A DNA stretch of 59,138 bases, taken from positions 1 through 59,138 of the forward strand of contig NZ_LUUG01000048.1 in assembly GCF_001644035.1 (NCBI RefSeq). The letters are read 5' to 3'. The stretch is from Methylomonas methanica (lineage in GTDB: Bacteria > Pseudomonadota > Gammaproteobacteria > Methylococcales > Methylomonadaceae). How positions within the stretch are numbered: the stretch's first letter is position 1; the number at the start of each line of letters is the position of its first letter. The position numbers were made by a program, and so were the translations under genes. The notes under the pieces are model-generated. The model saw only the letters and a program-made list of their open reading frames with translations. It searched no databases and was not told the DNA's origin. This document shows, in pieces, positions 16,122 through 24,453 of the stretch.

Positions 16122-16148
16122 AATTGGGACAACCCAATTGCATTTTTC
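16122..16148 (+). terminator. Terminator after the first P460 gene
   Basis: AATTGGG-ACAA-CCCAATT (16122-16139) is a perfect 7-bp hairpin followed by GCATTTTT. It separates the msrB/P460 unit from the beta-propeller gene. The rest of 16149-16418 shows no gene and may hold a new promoter. Confidence 0.7.
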
Positions 16149-16418
16149 GGGCTGCGTCAGGGTGATCCGGATATGCCGGCCAACATTGCTTTGACGGGTC
16201 GGCAGACTATTAGCTTTGCCTGGAAAGACCGGAATGTTCTTCGCAACCTATTTTTCCTTCTAGTCAGAACGCTGCCGTAAACAAAGAGCATTTGGCCCTA
16301 ACTGTGCACATGAAGCCAATAGTAGATTCGGCAAACGATCAACACTTTGGTTGCGCCCTTGTCGGATAGCGTCCTTGGCACCATTCTGAACGACCCATTA
16401 CTTAGTCAGGAATTCAAA

Positions 16419-17741
16419 ATGAAAAAAGAAATATTGTTTAACAGGAGCCTATGGATATTGTCGGTCTTGATTTATTCATCGGTATTTTCCATTTTATATG
16501 CCGATGAAAACTCCGGAAAAAACACAACGATATATACGCTTACCAACGACCCTGTTGTCAATGGCAACGCAGTAGCCGCCTACCGGCAAAATGCGGATGG
16601 CAGTCTGGCGCCTTTGCCGGGCTCGCCTTTTTTAACCGGTGGCATGGGCTGGAAAACCAAGTTTGTGCTTCCACATTTCGGCCCTTTCGATCTGGATCAG
16701 GCCATTACGCTAAGTCCCGATAAAAAACGATTGTTTGCGGTGAATGGCGGTTCGGACACCGTTGCCGTTTTCGATGTTTCTGACGACGGATCCTTAAAAC
16801 CCGTCCCGGGTTCACCGTTTCCTTCGGGAGGCAAAAATCCAGTCAGTATTGGCTACGCGGGTGATTACCTGGTCGTGGTCAACAAAAACGAGGATCCCGG
16901 TCGCGACATGGCAGCCAGCAAACCTAACTATAGCGTGCATAAAATTACAGAGAATGGCGCTCTGATGCCGGTTCCGGAGGGCAAAGTGGAATTGGCAACG
17001 GCATCGCGTTCACCCACGCAAGCGTTGATCGTGAACAACCGGTTTGTTTACGACGGGGATTTCGGCAGCTTTTACCTGCCGGCGCGCGAGGCAATGTGGG
17101 GTAAGTTGCTGAATAAACAAAAACCTTCCACGATTCGTGTATTACAGCTATCCGAAGACGGAAAATTATCGCTGCTACAAGAGTTGGAAGCCCCGCAAGG
17201 CATTTTTGACGGCGGTCTTGATACCAACAAAGACGGCAAACCGGATCCGTTGATGTTCGGTCTGCAATCTCATCCCAAAGAACCCTTAATTTACGTGTCC
17301 ATGGTAACTGGCGCAAAACTGGGCGTCTTTGAATACGATGATAGCGGTACCCTCAAATTCGTGGATTCAGCTTCTAACAGCGGTGAGCTCATTTGTTGGG
17401 TAGCTATCAATAAGGCTGGTACCCGTGCGTATACGACAAACAACGGTTCGGATACGGTATCGGTTTACGATTTGAGCGATCCCAGGCACCCCAAAGAAAT
17501 TCAACACATGGATTTGAGGGGTTATGGAGCGCCTTACCAACTTGCGCTCAGTCCCGACGAAAAATACCTCTATACGGTAAAACATCGTACTTTCGATAAA
17601 ACGCCCGTCGGTGACGGTGGCACGCTGAATGTCGTCGAAATCGGCGCGGAAGGCAGGATTACCGAAAACAAATATTCACCCTATAACATCCCTAATAGAG
17701 GAGATCTGTTGGCTCGCCCTCTTGGTATTGCGACCCGATGA
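16419..17741 (+). CDS. Exported beta-propeller (lactonase/YVTN-like) protein
   Basis: A 440-residue protein with a signal peptide (hydrophobic stretch LWILSVLIYSSVFSILYADE). Repeated blade motifs occur through the chain: LSPDKKRLFAVNGGSDTVAV, INKAGTRAYTTNNGSDTVSV and LSPDEKYLYTVKH. Segments of the type ADGSLAPLPGSPF are typical of periplasmic YVTN/lactonase-like seven-bladed propellers. Enzyme activity is not evident. The ATG at 16419, with CAGGA upstream and a signal peptide, is preferred over the frame start at 16347. It lies between two P460 genes, so it may be a partner or scaffold for them. Confidence 0.8.
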   Translation: MKKEILFNRSLWILSVLIYSSVFSILYADENSGKNTTIYTLTNDPVVNGNAVAAYRQNADGSLAPLPGSPFLTGGMGWKTKFVLPHFGPFDLDQAITLSPDKKRLFAVNGGSDTVAVFDVSDDGSLKPVPGSPFPSGGKNPVSIGYAGDYLVVVNKNEDPGRDMAASKPNYSVHKITENGALMPVPEGKVELATASRSPTQALIVNNRFVYDGDFGSFYLPAREAMWGKLLNKQKPSTIRVLQLSEDGKLSLLQELEAPQGIFDGGLDTNKDGKPDPLMFGLQSHPKEPLIYVSMVTGAKLGVFEYDDSGTLKFVDSASNSGELICWVAINKAGTRAYTTNNGSDTVSVYDLSDPRHPKEIQHMDLRGYGAPYQLALSPDEKYLYTVKHRTFDKTPVGDGGTLNVVEIGAEGRITENKYSPYNIPNRGDLLARPLGIATR

Positions 17742-17750
17742 TGAATAGCC

Positions 17751-17770
17751 CCCGCATGGTTTCATGCGGG
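17751..17770 (+). terminator. Hairpin between propeller and second P460 gene
   Basis: CCCGCATG-GTTT-CATGCGGG is a perfect 8-bp stem 10 bp after the propeller stop. There is no T-run, so it may be an mRNA-stabilising or partial attenuation hairpin. Confidence 0.5.
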
Positions 17771-17818
17771 ACAACGTTGCAATTCCCTCGATATACCCGG
17801 TAACCAAGGAATAAAACC

Positions 17819-18406
17819 ATGCGAAGAAATATAAAAGCTCGATATTTAATGGTCGTAACGGCTGTGCTGCCATTAATAGGCATGTCGTTAACCCACGCTG
17901 AAGGGAATACGGCAAACGCATCAGCGCATTTTTCCCCTTATGTGGATGAGACCGGCCGGATTACGTTACCGACCGACTTTCGAAGAACTATGGTGCACCT
18001 CGGTTCGTGGCATGTACCTGAAGGCGACGCCAGCGGTTTTCATGATGTTTATGCCGATGGCAAAGCGGTTGATGAATTCCGTAAAACCGGAAAATTTCCT
18101 GACGGTGCCGCCATTGTCAAAGAGTTACGGGCATCGACCGCAGGCAATTACACGACTGGTACAGGTGTTAGCTATGCCAACAACACCATCAAACAGTGGT
18201 TTGTGATGATTAAAGATAGGCAAGGGCGTTTTCCTAAAAACACTAGTTGGGGCGACGGTTGGGGCTGGGCTTTGGTTAAGAATGACGGCACCAATATCAA
18301 TGTATCGGCAAATTACAAAAAGGACTGTATCAGTTGCCATACACCCGTCAAAGATAAAGATTGGATATATGTCGAAGGTTACCCAACGCTTTTTCCTAAG
18401 AAATGA
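17819..18406 (+). CDS. Second cytochrome P460 family protein
   Basis: A 195-residue protein with a signal peptide (MRRNIKARYLMVVTAVLPLI, cleavage near THAEG) and one CxxCH site (CISCHTPV near residue 173). The P460 layout is kept (LPTDFRRTMVHLGSWHVPEG, GFHDVYADGKAVDEFRKTGK), but it is more divergent than the first copy. The lysine region reads EFRKTG, so one lysine remains as a possible crosslink residue. It could be a true P460 or the related cytochrome c'-beta that binds NO. AAGGA precedes the ATG, and its stop overlaps the next gene start. Confidence 0.85.
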   Translation: MRRNIKARYLMVVTAVLPLIGMSLTHAEGNTANASAHFSPYVDETGRITLPTDFRRTMVHLGSWHVPEGDASGFHDVYADGKAVDEFRKTGKFPDGAAIVKELRASTAGNYTTGTGVSYANNTIKQWFVMIKDRQGRFPKNTSWGDGWGWALVKNDGTNINVSANYKKDCISCHTPVKDKDWIYVEGYPTLFPKK

Positions 18407-19452
18407 TCTTGACTCTTTACCATAAACATATAGCGATAATTGATGGTTCTTGCCTGAAAGAACCGAAGCAAATCTTTCTATCAGGCTGTTTCTTGCTGTC
18501 GCTTTACAGCGTGGAAGCGGCGGCGGATTATCACGTGGAACTATCAAACCGAGCGTTTTATACCGATGATGTCGCACTTTTTACCGTTACGCGACAACTT
18601 TCCTTGCTTGATGACCCCACACAGCCAGCGGTGGACAGACCTTCGGGGCGATCGGATTTTATATACGAACCGACGGCGTCAGTATTGCTGGATTTGCCGG
18701 AAAATTTCGGCGATACAACTTTTTTTGCCGAAGCGGGTGGCTATGTGTTTGCCGAAAACACCGACTTTACCCACGCAAATTTTCAAACTGCCGTCAGTCG
18801 TCAATTCGAATCGGCGACGACGGTGAGTGCGATTTACCGTTTCGTTCCGGATCGCTTGCTAGGTTTCAACATGGTTGAACAAGAATTCGGCGACGCCATC
18901 GAAGGAAACGAAAGTTTGACCTCTCACATTTGGTCAATCCACGTGGAGCAGGAACTGACGGCTTGGCTCGCAATGCATGTGTTGGGGCGCTACGGCTTGC
19001 GCGACTACGATGGCGTATTCAAGCATCGCAGCACCGACTTATGGACGTTGGGTACGCATTTCGCTATCGAATTAACGGAGGATATCGAACTGTTTTTAGG
19101 GTACCACTTTGAAGTTGGCAATGCCCGCAATCAGCGTTCAATCGCATTAAACGACGACGCTTCTTATCAGACTCACTATGCATCGATCGAAATAGAGACC
19201 AAGTTGAGCGAGAAAATAAAATTGGCAGTAGATTTCGACTTCGAAAAAAATTGCTACACCACAATGAATCGGCTGGACGAACACTTTGGCAATCCAGAGG
19301 AAATCTTTTTGGGCGGCATAGAACTGCGCTATGCCTTAAGTAAGGAGTCGCTGGTTACGCTTGGTTTGGAACATGGTAACCGCCAGAAGCGAAATGAGTT
19401 CATTGGTTTCCATAACAACAACCTTTGGCTGGGGATTTCTCATAACTTTTAA
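18403..19452 (+). CDS. Putative outer-membrane beta-barrel protein
   Basis: A 349-residue protein with an N-terminal hydrophobic segment (QIFLSGCFLLSLYSVEAAA) and then alternating amphipathic strands, ending with HNF; a C-terminal phenylalanine is the usual outer-membrane insertion signal. Its ATG overlaps the stop of the second P460 gene (ATGA). The extra residues before the signal are unusual, so a later start is possible. It may be a pore or an outer-membrane anchor for the periplasmic haem proteins. Family not recognised. Confidence 0.7.
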   Translation: MILTLYHKHIAIIDGSCLKEPKQIFLSGCFLLSLYSVEAAADYHVELSNRAFYTDDVALFTVTRQLSLLDDPTQPAVDRPSGRSDFIYEPTASVLLDLPENFGDTTFFAEAGGYVFAENTDFTHANFQTAVSRQFESATTVSAIYRFVPDRLLGFNMVEQEFGDAIEGNESLTSHIWSIHVEQELTAWLAMHVLGRYGLRDYDGVFKHRSTDLWTLGTHFAIELTEDIELFLGYHFEVGNARNQRSIALNDDASYQTHYASIEIETKLSEKIKLAVDFDFEKNCYTTMNRLDEHFGNPEEIFLGGIELRYALSKESLVTLGLEHGNRQKRNEFIGFHNNNLWLGISHNF

Positions 19453-19468
19453 CCGATGACTACAAAAT

Positions 19469-20062
19469 ATGAAGTTGTTTAGCTTTTTCACTAAAGACGG
19501 ACGCCTGAACATCCCTTGGTGGTTGTGGCTTATGCAAGGCGTCTTCGTCGTCATCGTCGGGTTTGTGTTTTCATTGGCAAGCATATTCAATCCCACGGTT
19601 GCTATATTGTCGGTCGCAGACTTTTCCTGGTTACCCGTAATCGGCATATTGATTATGTTACTTGGCGCGTTTGAATGTATTGACGCAGTTTTTTCGTTAG
19701 AAGTATGCGATTTTATGCAACGTATGAATGCCGGCGCTTTGGACCTCATCTTCGGTACGTTATTAATATTTGATATTTCAGATACACCGGATCGGTTGAG
19801 TTTAATGATCGCGCTTTATTTGTTAACGCGTAGCGTACTTCAGGCCGTTTTCGCAATGAAATTAAAAATTTCGCAACTAGGCTTTAACCTATTCATCAGC
19901 GCGGTTTCATTTGTTTTGGGTCTGATGGTTTGGCTTCAATGGCCTACGAGCGAAAGCTGGTTCTTTTCTTTTGGACTCAGTACCAACTTAGTTTTCCGCG
20001 GATTGCTGATGATTTACTTGAGCATTTATATCCGCCGTAAAATGTCGCCTGCCTATAGGTAA
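19469..20062 (+). CDS. HdeD/DUF308-like membrane protein
   Basis: A 197-residue integral membrane protein with about six hydrophobic helices in three pairs (WWLWLMQGVFVVIVGFVFSL, LPVIGILIMLLGAF, LIFGTLLIF and others). The pattern resembles HdeD-family proteins tied to acid or envelope stress. It starts 16 bp after the outer-membrane protein stop, so it likely belongs to the same transcript. Function is inferred from fold pattern only. Confidence 0.65.
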   Translation: MKLFSFFTKDGRLNIPWWLWLMQGVFVVIVGFVFSLASIFNPTVAILSVADFSWLPVIGILIMLLGAFECIDAVFSLEVCDFMQRMNAGALDLIFGTLLIFDISDTPDRLSLMIALYLLTRSVLQAVFAMKLKISQLGFNLFISAVSFVLGLMVWLQWPTSESWFFSFGLSTNLVFRGLLMIYLSIYIRRKMSPAYR

Positions 20063-20146
20063 TAAATGTTCCTTCATCTGGATTGATTACACTGCGTGAT
20101 TACGACACGACATCCTCTATTTATATCAATGCAGTAGCCAACAAGG

Positions 20147-21155
20147 GTGGCAGAAACGTTACTGCCTAGCGAGCTTATTGCTGCCGAGTATCTGAAACAG
20201 ATTTTACCTTTAATCCACCAATACAATATTGCGGCCAATCCGATTAACTATGCCATTTGTTACGAATACATAACCGGCAAAAACGCTACGTTGACCAAAG
20301 CATTCAGCTTGTTATTGCAAGAAGGCAAACCCTTCACTCAAGCCGTTAGTCTGGAGTTTTACGGCAAATATATTTGCAATGCTTCGCTCGAATCGTTCGA
20401 AAATCTCAATCATCAATTTCAGAAGGTCATCGACCAAGCGACTTGTGCTATTAGCGATACTTATAACAGGGCCGAAGAAACCAACGATAATTTTCAGAAA
20501 AAATCGACCCTTCTGGAAAATCTTTCCGAAACGGTCGATATTCGAGTCTTGTTACGGGAGATTATTCAGGAAACCCAGTCTTTGGCGCTCACCAGCCAAA
20601 CTATGCAAACCAAGCTCCAGGGAGCCGGCCACGAGATAGAACAGTTGCGATCGGAATTGAGTCAGATGCAACGAATCGCTAAAACCGACGGCTTAACCGG
20701 ATTATTGAATAGGCGCGCGTTCGATCAAACATTGGAACATTTAGTGGATCAGGAAGTCAGCGAAGCTCCTGTTTATGGATATCGATCGATTCAAACGTAT
20801 CAATGACAGCTACGGCCATATTATCGGTGACAATGTGATCAAGTTTGTCGCTTCGTTAATGTGTCAGTTTGCCTTTCCTCACCACCATGTGGCCAGATAC
20901 GGTGGTGAGGAACTGGCTATCATCATGCCGGATACGACGCTCGAAGAGGCACGGGAAATTTGTGAAAATATCCGAGCCGCCATGGAAAAAAGTCATTTGC
21001 GGCGCAAAGCAAACAACGAAGTGATAGGTATCGTCACCATCTCCATTGGTATTGCTCGATTGCAGTGTGGTGAGAACGTGGAAAACTTTATTATCCGCGC
21101 CGATAAAGCGCTGTATCAGGCAAAGGAAAATGGTCGTAATCGAGTTGTGTGTTGA
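20147..21155 (+). pseudogene. Frameshifted diguanylate cyclase (GGDEF) gene
   Basis: The first frame (20147-20806) carries an N-terminal cytoplasmic sensor-like domain (NPINYAICYEYITGKNATLT), a coiled coil and the start of a GGDEF domain (KTDGLTGLLNRRAFDQTLEH). The rest (FMDIDRFKRINDSYGH, ARYGGEELAIIMPDT, ADKALYQAKENGRNRV) is in the next frame from about 20775. A small indel near 20770 separates them. The active-site GGEEL is intact, and the RxxD inhibitory site is not evident. No slippery sequence suggests programmed frameshifting. The start is GTG. Confidence 0.8.
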
Positions 21156-21276
21156 TTTCTTACCATAAGATAGAGATGTCAGAAAATGATGTTGAAGCAG
21201 TCATTCAAAACGCTATTTTTTATATTTTCGGAAGGCAGGTAATGGCCGGCTGCCGCCGATGGCCAGTGACATAATT

Positions 21277-21463
21277 TCAGTTGCAAATAATTCAGGTTTG
21301 CGCTGGATGATTGCAGGTCGGCGGCAACGATTGTAGGTTCAGTTGCAGATAATGTCGGTTTGAACACCTGTTAGTTGCATTTAATTCCGGTCGAAAATTG
21401 TGCTGATTGCTGATTGCTGATTGCAGGTTTGCGCGTTTTCGATTGCAAGTCCCTACACTTAAG
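21277..21463 (-). repeat. Right arm of the inverted repeat around the cargo block
   Basis: This is the reverse complement of 10858-11032, slightly longer because of a TGCTGAT tandem triplication (about 21401-21424). It carries the same TGCAA-rich sub-repeats. It ends 30 bp from the 3' end of the repA gene. With the left arm it brackets the P460/msrB cargo. Confidence 0.8.
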
Positions 21464-21492
21464 CCTTGTAACGCGTTATGTTTCTGCAAAAA

Positions 21493-22662
21493 CTACAACA
21501 AGGAAAGCTGTTTAGGTGTAGACGGGGCCGCAACTGAAACCGATGCCGAAACATGCGTCGGGCTAGGATACAAAACAAGCCCATTTCGACTATCCGACAC
21601 TTTAGCGGCCGGGTAAATGATTAGAACATGCTTCAGCTCCCGCAAAAAGGCCCGCTTGAAATCGCGCAAACCTTGATCGGTTACGGCATAACCAGCCCCA
21701 AATTGCCCAGACAAGGAAATCCAAGGAATCGTTGTGCGTTTTGAAAGATAACTCATTCGATGTGTGAGCCACACGTAAATATCAAGCGCAAGCGGCGACT
21801 GCCGAAGGGCGCGAATGGCTCTCATGTCGAACGGCAACTTGTGGTCAACACACTCGTTGAAAAACCGTTCTGACAATGAAACGCGCGACTGCCATTCGCC
21901 GGCTTCTTCCGGATTCTGAGGCGTCCACCAATCGACGCCATCGGCCAGCAAGACGTTTTGTAGCGCCCACTTATCCTTTCCGTCATAGTGACAAGAAATA
22001 ACCGAACTAAACAGCGTCGTCATGGCATGTTTTAATCGTGTGATGTCACCACGCTTGCCACCGGTACTGTGCAAACCGAGTTCAGCCAGATAAGACGCGA
22101 GATTAGGCCCAAGACTAAGCTCGCGTTGGCGCTGTTGTGCAACCTCTGTGCAAACCCAAGTCAACAGCAAGCGGGGCAGGGTACCGTAAGGCAACCCTTC
22201 AGGGTGAGCCGTCAACATTGTCAGTGTAAAGTCGCCATTCTTCCGAACAAATCGATAATCTTTAATGCGGCGATGCGGCAAAGTCGCAATCGCCAAAGAA
22301 CGGGTCATAAAGCCGAGCGTTCCGGCGCTCTTGGCGTCTTCCGCCTCGATGGCAAGATGTGTCTCGATCAGCTCGCGAACCCGGTCAGGTAATTGGCCGG
22401 CCTGGTAGTCATAAACCGCCATTTCACTTGAACTCGAAGCGGATTCTTTATGAGAGCTTCTTATGATCTTGTTTGAAGCGCGAGGCTTCTTAGCCGGCGT
22501 AGCCGGCTGGGTCGTGGTTTCTTCGATAGAAGAGCTAGACGGGATACGTCTATTCTCCGCCATCTTGGCGGCGACTTCTGCCGCCGTCGCGGGAGATAAG
22601 CCGGCTTGAATAAGCTCAGCACGATAATCGTCTTCGTTATATTCGACAGTTGGTTTACTCAT
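21493..22662 (-). CDS. repA: RepA-type plasmid replication initiator
   Basis: A 389-residue protein. The N-terminal 110 residues are a low-complexity Ser/Thr/Pro-rich linker. The rest is the RepA_C-type initiator region of winged helices (GTLPRLLLTWVCTEVAQQRQ, LSERFFNECVDHKLPFDMRA, SPLALDIYVWLTHRMSYL). The last residues, KQLSLL, match the QL(S/D)LF-type beta-clamp binding motif known from TrfA. It would bind the 16-bp iterons at 7.9-8.1 kb and open that origin. It is separated from the origin by the cargo block, which suggests later insertion between them. Confidence 0.9.
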   Translation of the reverse strand: MSKPTVEYNEDDYRAELIQAGLSPATAAEVAAKMAENRRIPSSSSIEETTTQPATPAKKPRASNKIIRSSHKESASSSSEMAVYDYQAGQLPDRVRELIETHLAIEAEDAKSAGTLGFMTRSLAIATLPHRRIKDYRFVRKNGDFTLTMLTAHPEGLPYGTLPRLLLTWVCTEVAQQRQRELSLGPNLASYLAELGLHSTGGKRGDITRLKHAMTTLFSSVISCHYDGKDKWALQNVLLADGVDWWTPQNPEEAGEWQSRVSLSERFFNECVDHKLPFDMRAIRALRQSPLALDIYVWLTHRMSYLSKRTTIPWISLSGQFGAGYAVTDQGLRDFKRAFLRELKHVLIIYPAAKVSDSRNGLVLYPSPTHVSASVSVAAPSTPKQLSLL

Positions 22663-22694
22663 GACGGCCTATCTCAGTTCAAAGGGGGTTATTT

Positions 22695-22964
22695 TTAGTG
22701 GTAGCGACGACGGCCGGTAAAATCGTAATGCGTGAAAAACACATAAAAAAGAGTACCGAGATAAAACGCAACAGGTAAACCTGTCGCCGCGTAAATTGAA
22801 AGCGCCGCCCAACGTGGCAAAAACAAGTCCACCGCATACAAGGCGAGGAACATTGAACCGAGAGGAAAAATGATAGGCAAGTGTTCCATTCTCCTACTGA
22901 AGGCGGAAACAGCATCAATAATAAACATTACATAAGTGAACCAGATTTCATAAAGACGATACAT
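22695..22964 (-). CDS. Small membrane protein between rep and resolvase
   Basis: An 89-residue protein with three hydrophobic segments (LPIIFPLGSMFLALYAVDLF, AALSIYAATGLPVAFYLGTL and YVFFTH) and a basic C-terminus. A GGAG site lies 8 nt before the ATG. It sits 14 bp from the resolvase gene stop and 32 bp before repA. Function unknown. Confidence 0.7.
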   Translation of the reverse strand: MYRLYEIWFTYVMFIIDAVSAFSRRMEHLPIIFPLGSMFLALYAVDLFLPRWAALSIYAATGLPVAFYLGTLFYVFFTHYDFTGRRRYH

Positions 22965-22978
22965 TTAAAACTCCAACA

Positions 22979-23527
22979 CTAATTTGCAGATTTGAGCGCC
23001 CGGTAAACCGACGCACGGCTAATGCCAAGCTGTTTGGCAATTTTTGTTGCCCCTTGTTTTTGATTATGTAGCTCCAGAATCTTGTCGTTATCGACAGATT
23101 TTTTCCCCCCTCGATACGCCCCCCTGGCTTTGGCTGCTTCGATTCCTTCCCGCTGCCGCTCCTTCCTTAAATTAGTTTCAAATTCAGCGAACACACCAAG
23201 CATGTCGTAAAACGCCTTTCCGGCCGCCGAATCGGTATCGATAAGCTGTTCAGTTGCTCGTAACGATACCCCGCGTTTTTTGAGGTCTATAACGATGTCT
23301 TGTAGGTCTTTAATACTGCGGGCTAGACGATCCACTCTTGTCACAACCAGCGTGTCGCCTGGTCGAAGGAAATCGAGCAGGATTTTCAATTCATGCCGTC
23401 CGTGCCTGCTCGTACCTGAAGCTTTTTCAGCCCGAACAATATCGCAACCAGCTTGCCTTAAAGCTTGCTCTTGTAAGGTGTAATCTTGATCTGCGCTGGA
23501 TACCCGCGCGTAACCGTAAAGTGCCAT
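22979..23527 (-). CDS. Serine recombinase (resolvase/invertase family)
   Basis: A 182-residue small serine recombinase. The catalytic motif YARVSSADQDY holds the nucleophile serine near residue 10, and RLARS with a helix E region follows. The C-terminal helix-turn-helix reads ATKIAKQLGISRASVYRAL. It probably resolves plasmid multimers. A res-like cluster of inverted TGTTTCA elements lies just upstream (23542-23622). Confidence 0.92.
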   Translation of the reverse strand: MALYGYARVSSADQDYTLQEQALRQAGCDIVRAEKASGTSRHGRHELKILLDFLRPGDTLVVTRVDRLARSIKDLQDIVIDLKKRGVSLRATEQLIDTDSAAGKAFYDMLGVFAEFETNLRKERQREGIEAAKARGAYRGGKKSVDNDKILELHNQKQGATKIAKQLGISRASVYRALKSAN

Positions 23528-23541
23528 ATGAGTATGAAAAA

Positions 23542-23622
23542 TGTTTCAACAGGGTTTAGACATAATCAGAATATCAGTTTGTCTCAAGACAAACAACCCT
23601 GATGAAACAAAAAACTGTTTCA
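23542..23622. other. res: Candidate res site of the resolvase
   Basis: Outer arms TGTTTCA-N2-AGGGTT (23542-23556) and AACCCT-N2-TGAAACA (23595-23609) are inverted. Between them is GTTTGTC-TCAA-GACAAAC (23577-23594). A third TGTTTCA is at 23616-23622. The cluster lies immediately upstream of the resolvase gene, where res sites normally sit. The rest of 23623-23715 shows no gene. Confidence 0.6.
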
Positions 23623-23715
23623 AAAGAATTGCGTCAACAAGGTATACCCCAGAAAGACGACCAGTATATGTAGCGGGTGTCATTTTCAGAAGGCGGCTGC
23701 ACTGCCTTGTCTGGA

Positions 23716-24099
23716 CTACTTCTTACGGGAGCGTTCAATGTGCAGAACGGCGTCAAGCAACGCTAATGAATTGCATGCATCGGATGCGTAAATCGTGCGA
23801 GTCCTTGGGTCATAGGACACCGTGACGAACGGGTCTGATGTGCGTTCCGCACTCCGGGGAGCTTGACGCCTGGAGCGGTAGGCTCTGCATACCTCCCTCT
23901 TTTCGGCAAGCTGTTGATTGATTTTCTTCCAGTCAAAGAGATAGTCCGGATACAACCGGCGAATGTCACGCTTTTCCTGCGGCTCAAGCGTGTAGTTGCG
24001 AATACGCTTAATGTTGAAATTGCTTCTGCCGACCTTGACCGTGAGATAACAAAAGCCCTTTCTGGTCGTGATGAAGGCGCTGCTTTGTTTGCGTTTCAT
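23716..24099 (-). CDS. Plasmid hypothetical protein
   Basis: A 127-residue basic protein (SNFNIKRIRNYTLEPQEKRD, IRRLYPDYLFDWKKINQQLA). The ATG at 24099 has AAGGAG 11 nt upstream; the open frame continues upstream to 24198 without a better start. A predicted DNA-binding role would fit the charge, but no family is recognised. Confidence 0.6.
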   Translation of the reverse strand: MKRKQSSAFITTRKGFCYLTVKVGRSNFNIKRIRNYTLEPQEKRDIRRLYPDYLFDWKKINQQLAEKREVCRAYRSRRQAPRSAERTSDPFVTVSYDPRTRTIYASDACNSLALLDAVLHIERSRKK

Positions 24100-24198
24100 T
24101 GTTTCTCGCTCCTTGTCAGGAATCGGCTGCACATCGGGATGGCTATCCAATAAACTGGCGCAGTCGAATTCTGAAAATGACAGCGGGACCGCCGCCAT

Positions 24199-24405
24199 TT
24201 ATGGCCGCGTTGCTTTCGCAAGGCAATCCCTATGTCCGAATAAATCAAGATAATACGTCGCCAACTCAACCCCTGCATGATTTGTATAGACTTTCATCTT
24301 CTTCAAAAGATAAGTGGAATCCACTTGTTTACCGCAACGCTCACAATTCCCGTATCGATCAGAGCCGCCGTTTAATCTCTTCATGCTGTAGATGTAGCTT
24401 TCCAT
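24199..24405 (-). CDS. Small putative zinc-binding protein
   Basis: A 68-residue protein with one CxxC knuckle (NCERCGKQ) and a C-terminal GHRDC, which could complete a zinc site. A start at the internal ATG near 24384 is possible. It is upstream of the 127-residue gene on the same strand. Function unknown. Confidence 0.5.
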   Translation of the reverse strand: MESYIYSMKRLNGGSDRYGNCERCGKQVDSTYLLKKMKVYTNHAGVELATYYLDLFGHRDCLAKATRP

Positions 24406-24453
24406 TCTCTTATTCTTAAAACTGGCCTTGGCGTGATGCCCGGCCTAAAAAAT

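Noticed and set aside
22679-22918. 79-residue ORF overlapping the small membrane gene
   Set aside because: The 89-residue frame at 22695-22964 has the better ribosome site and membrane pattern.
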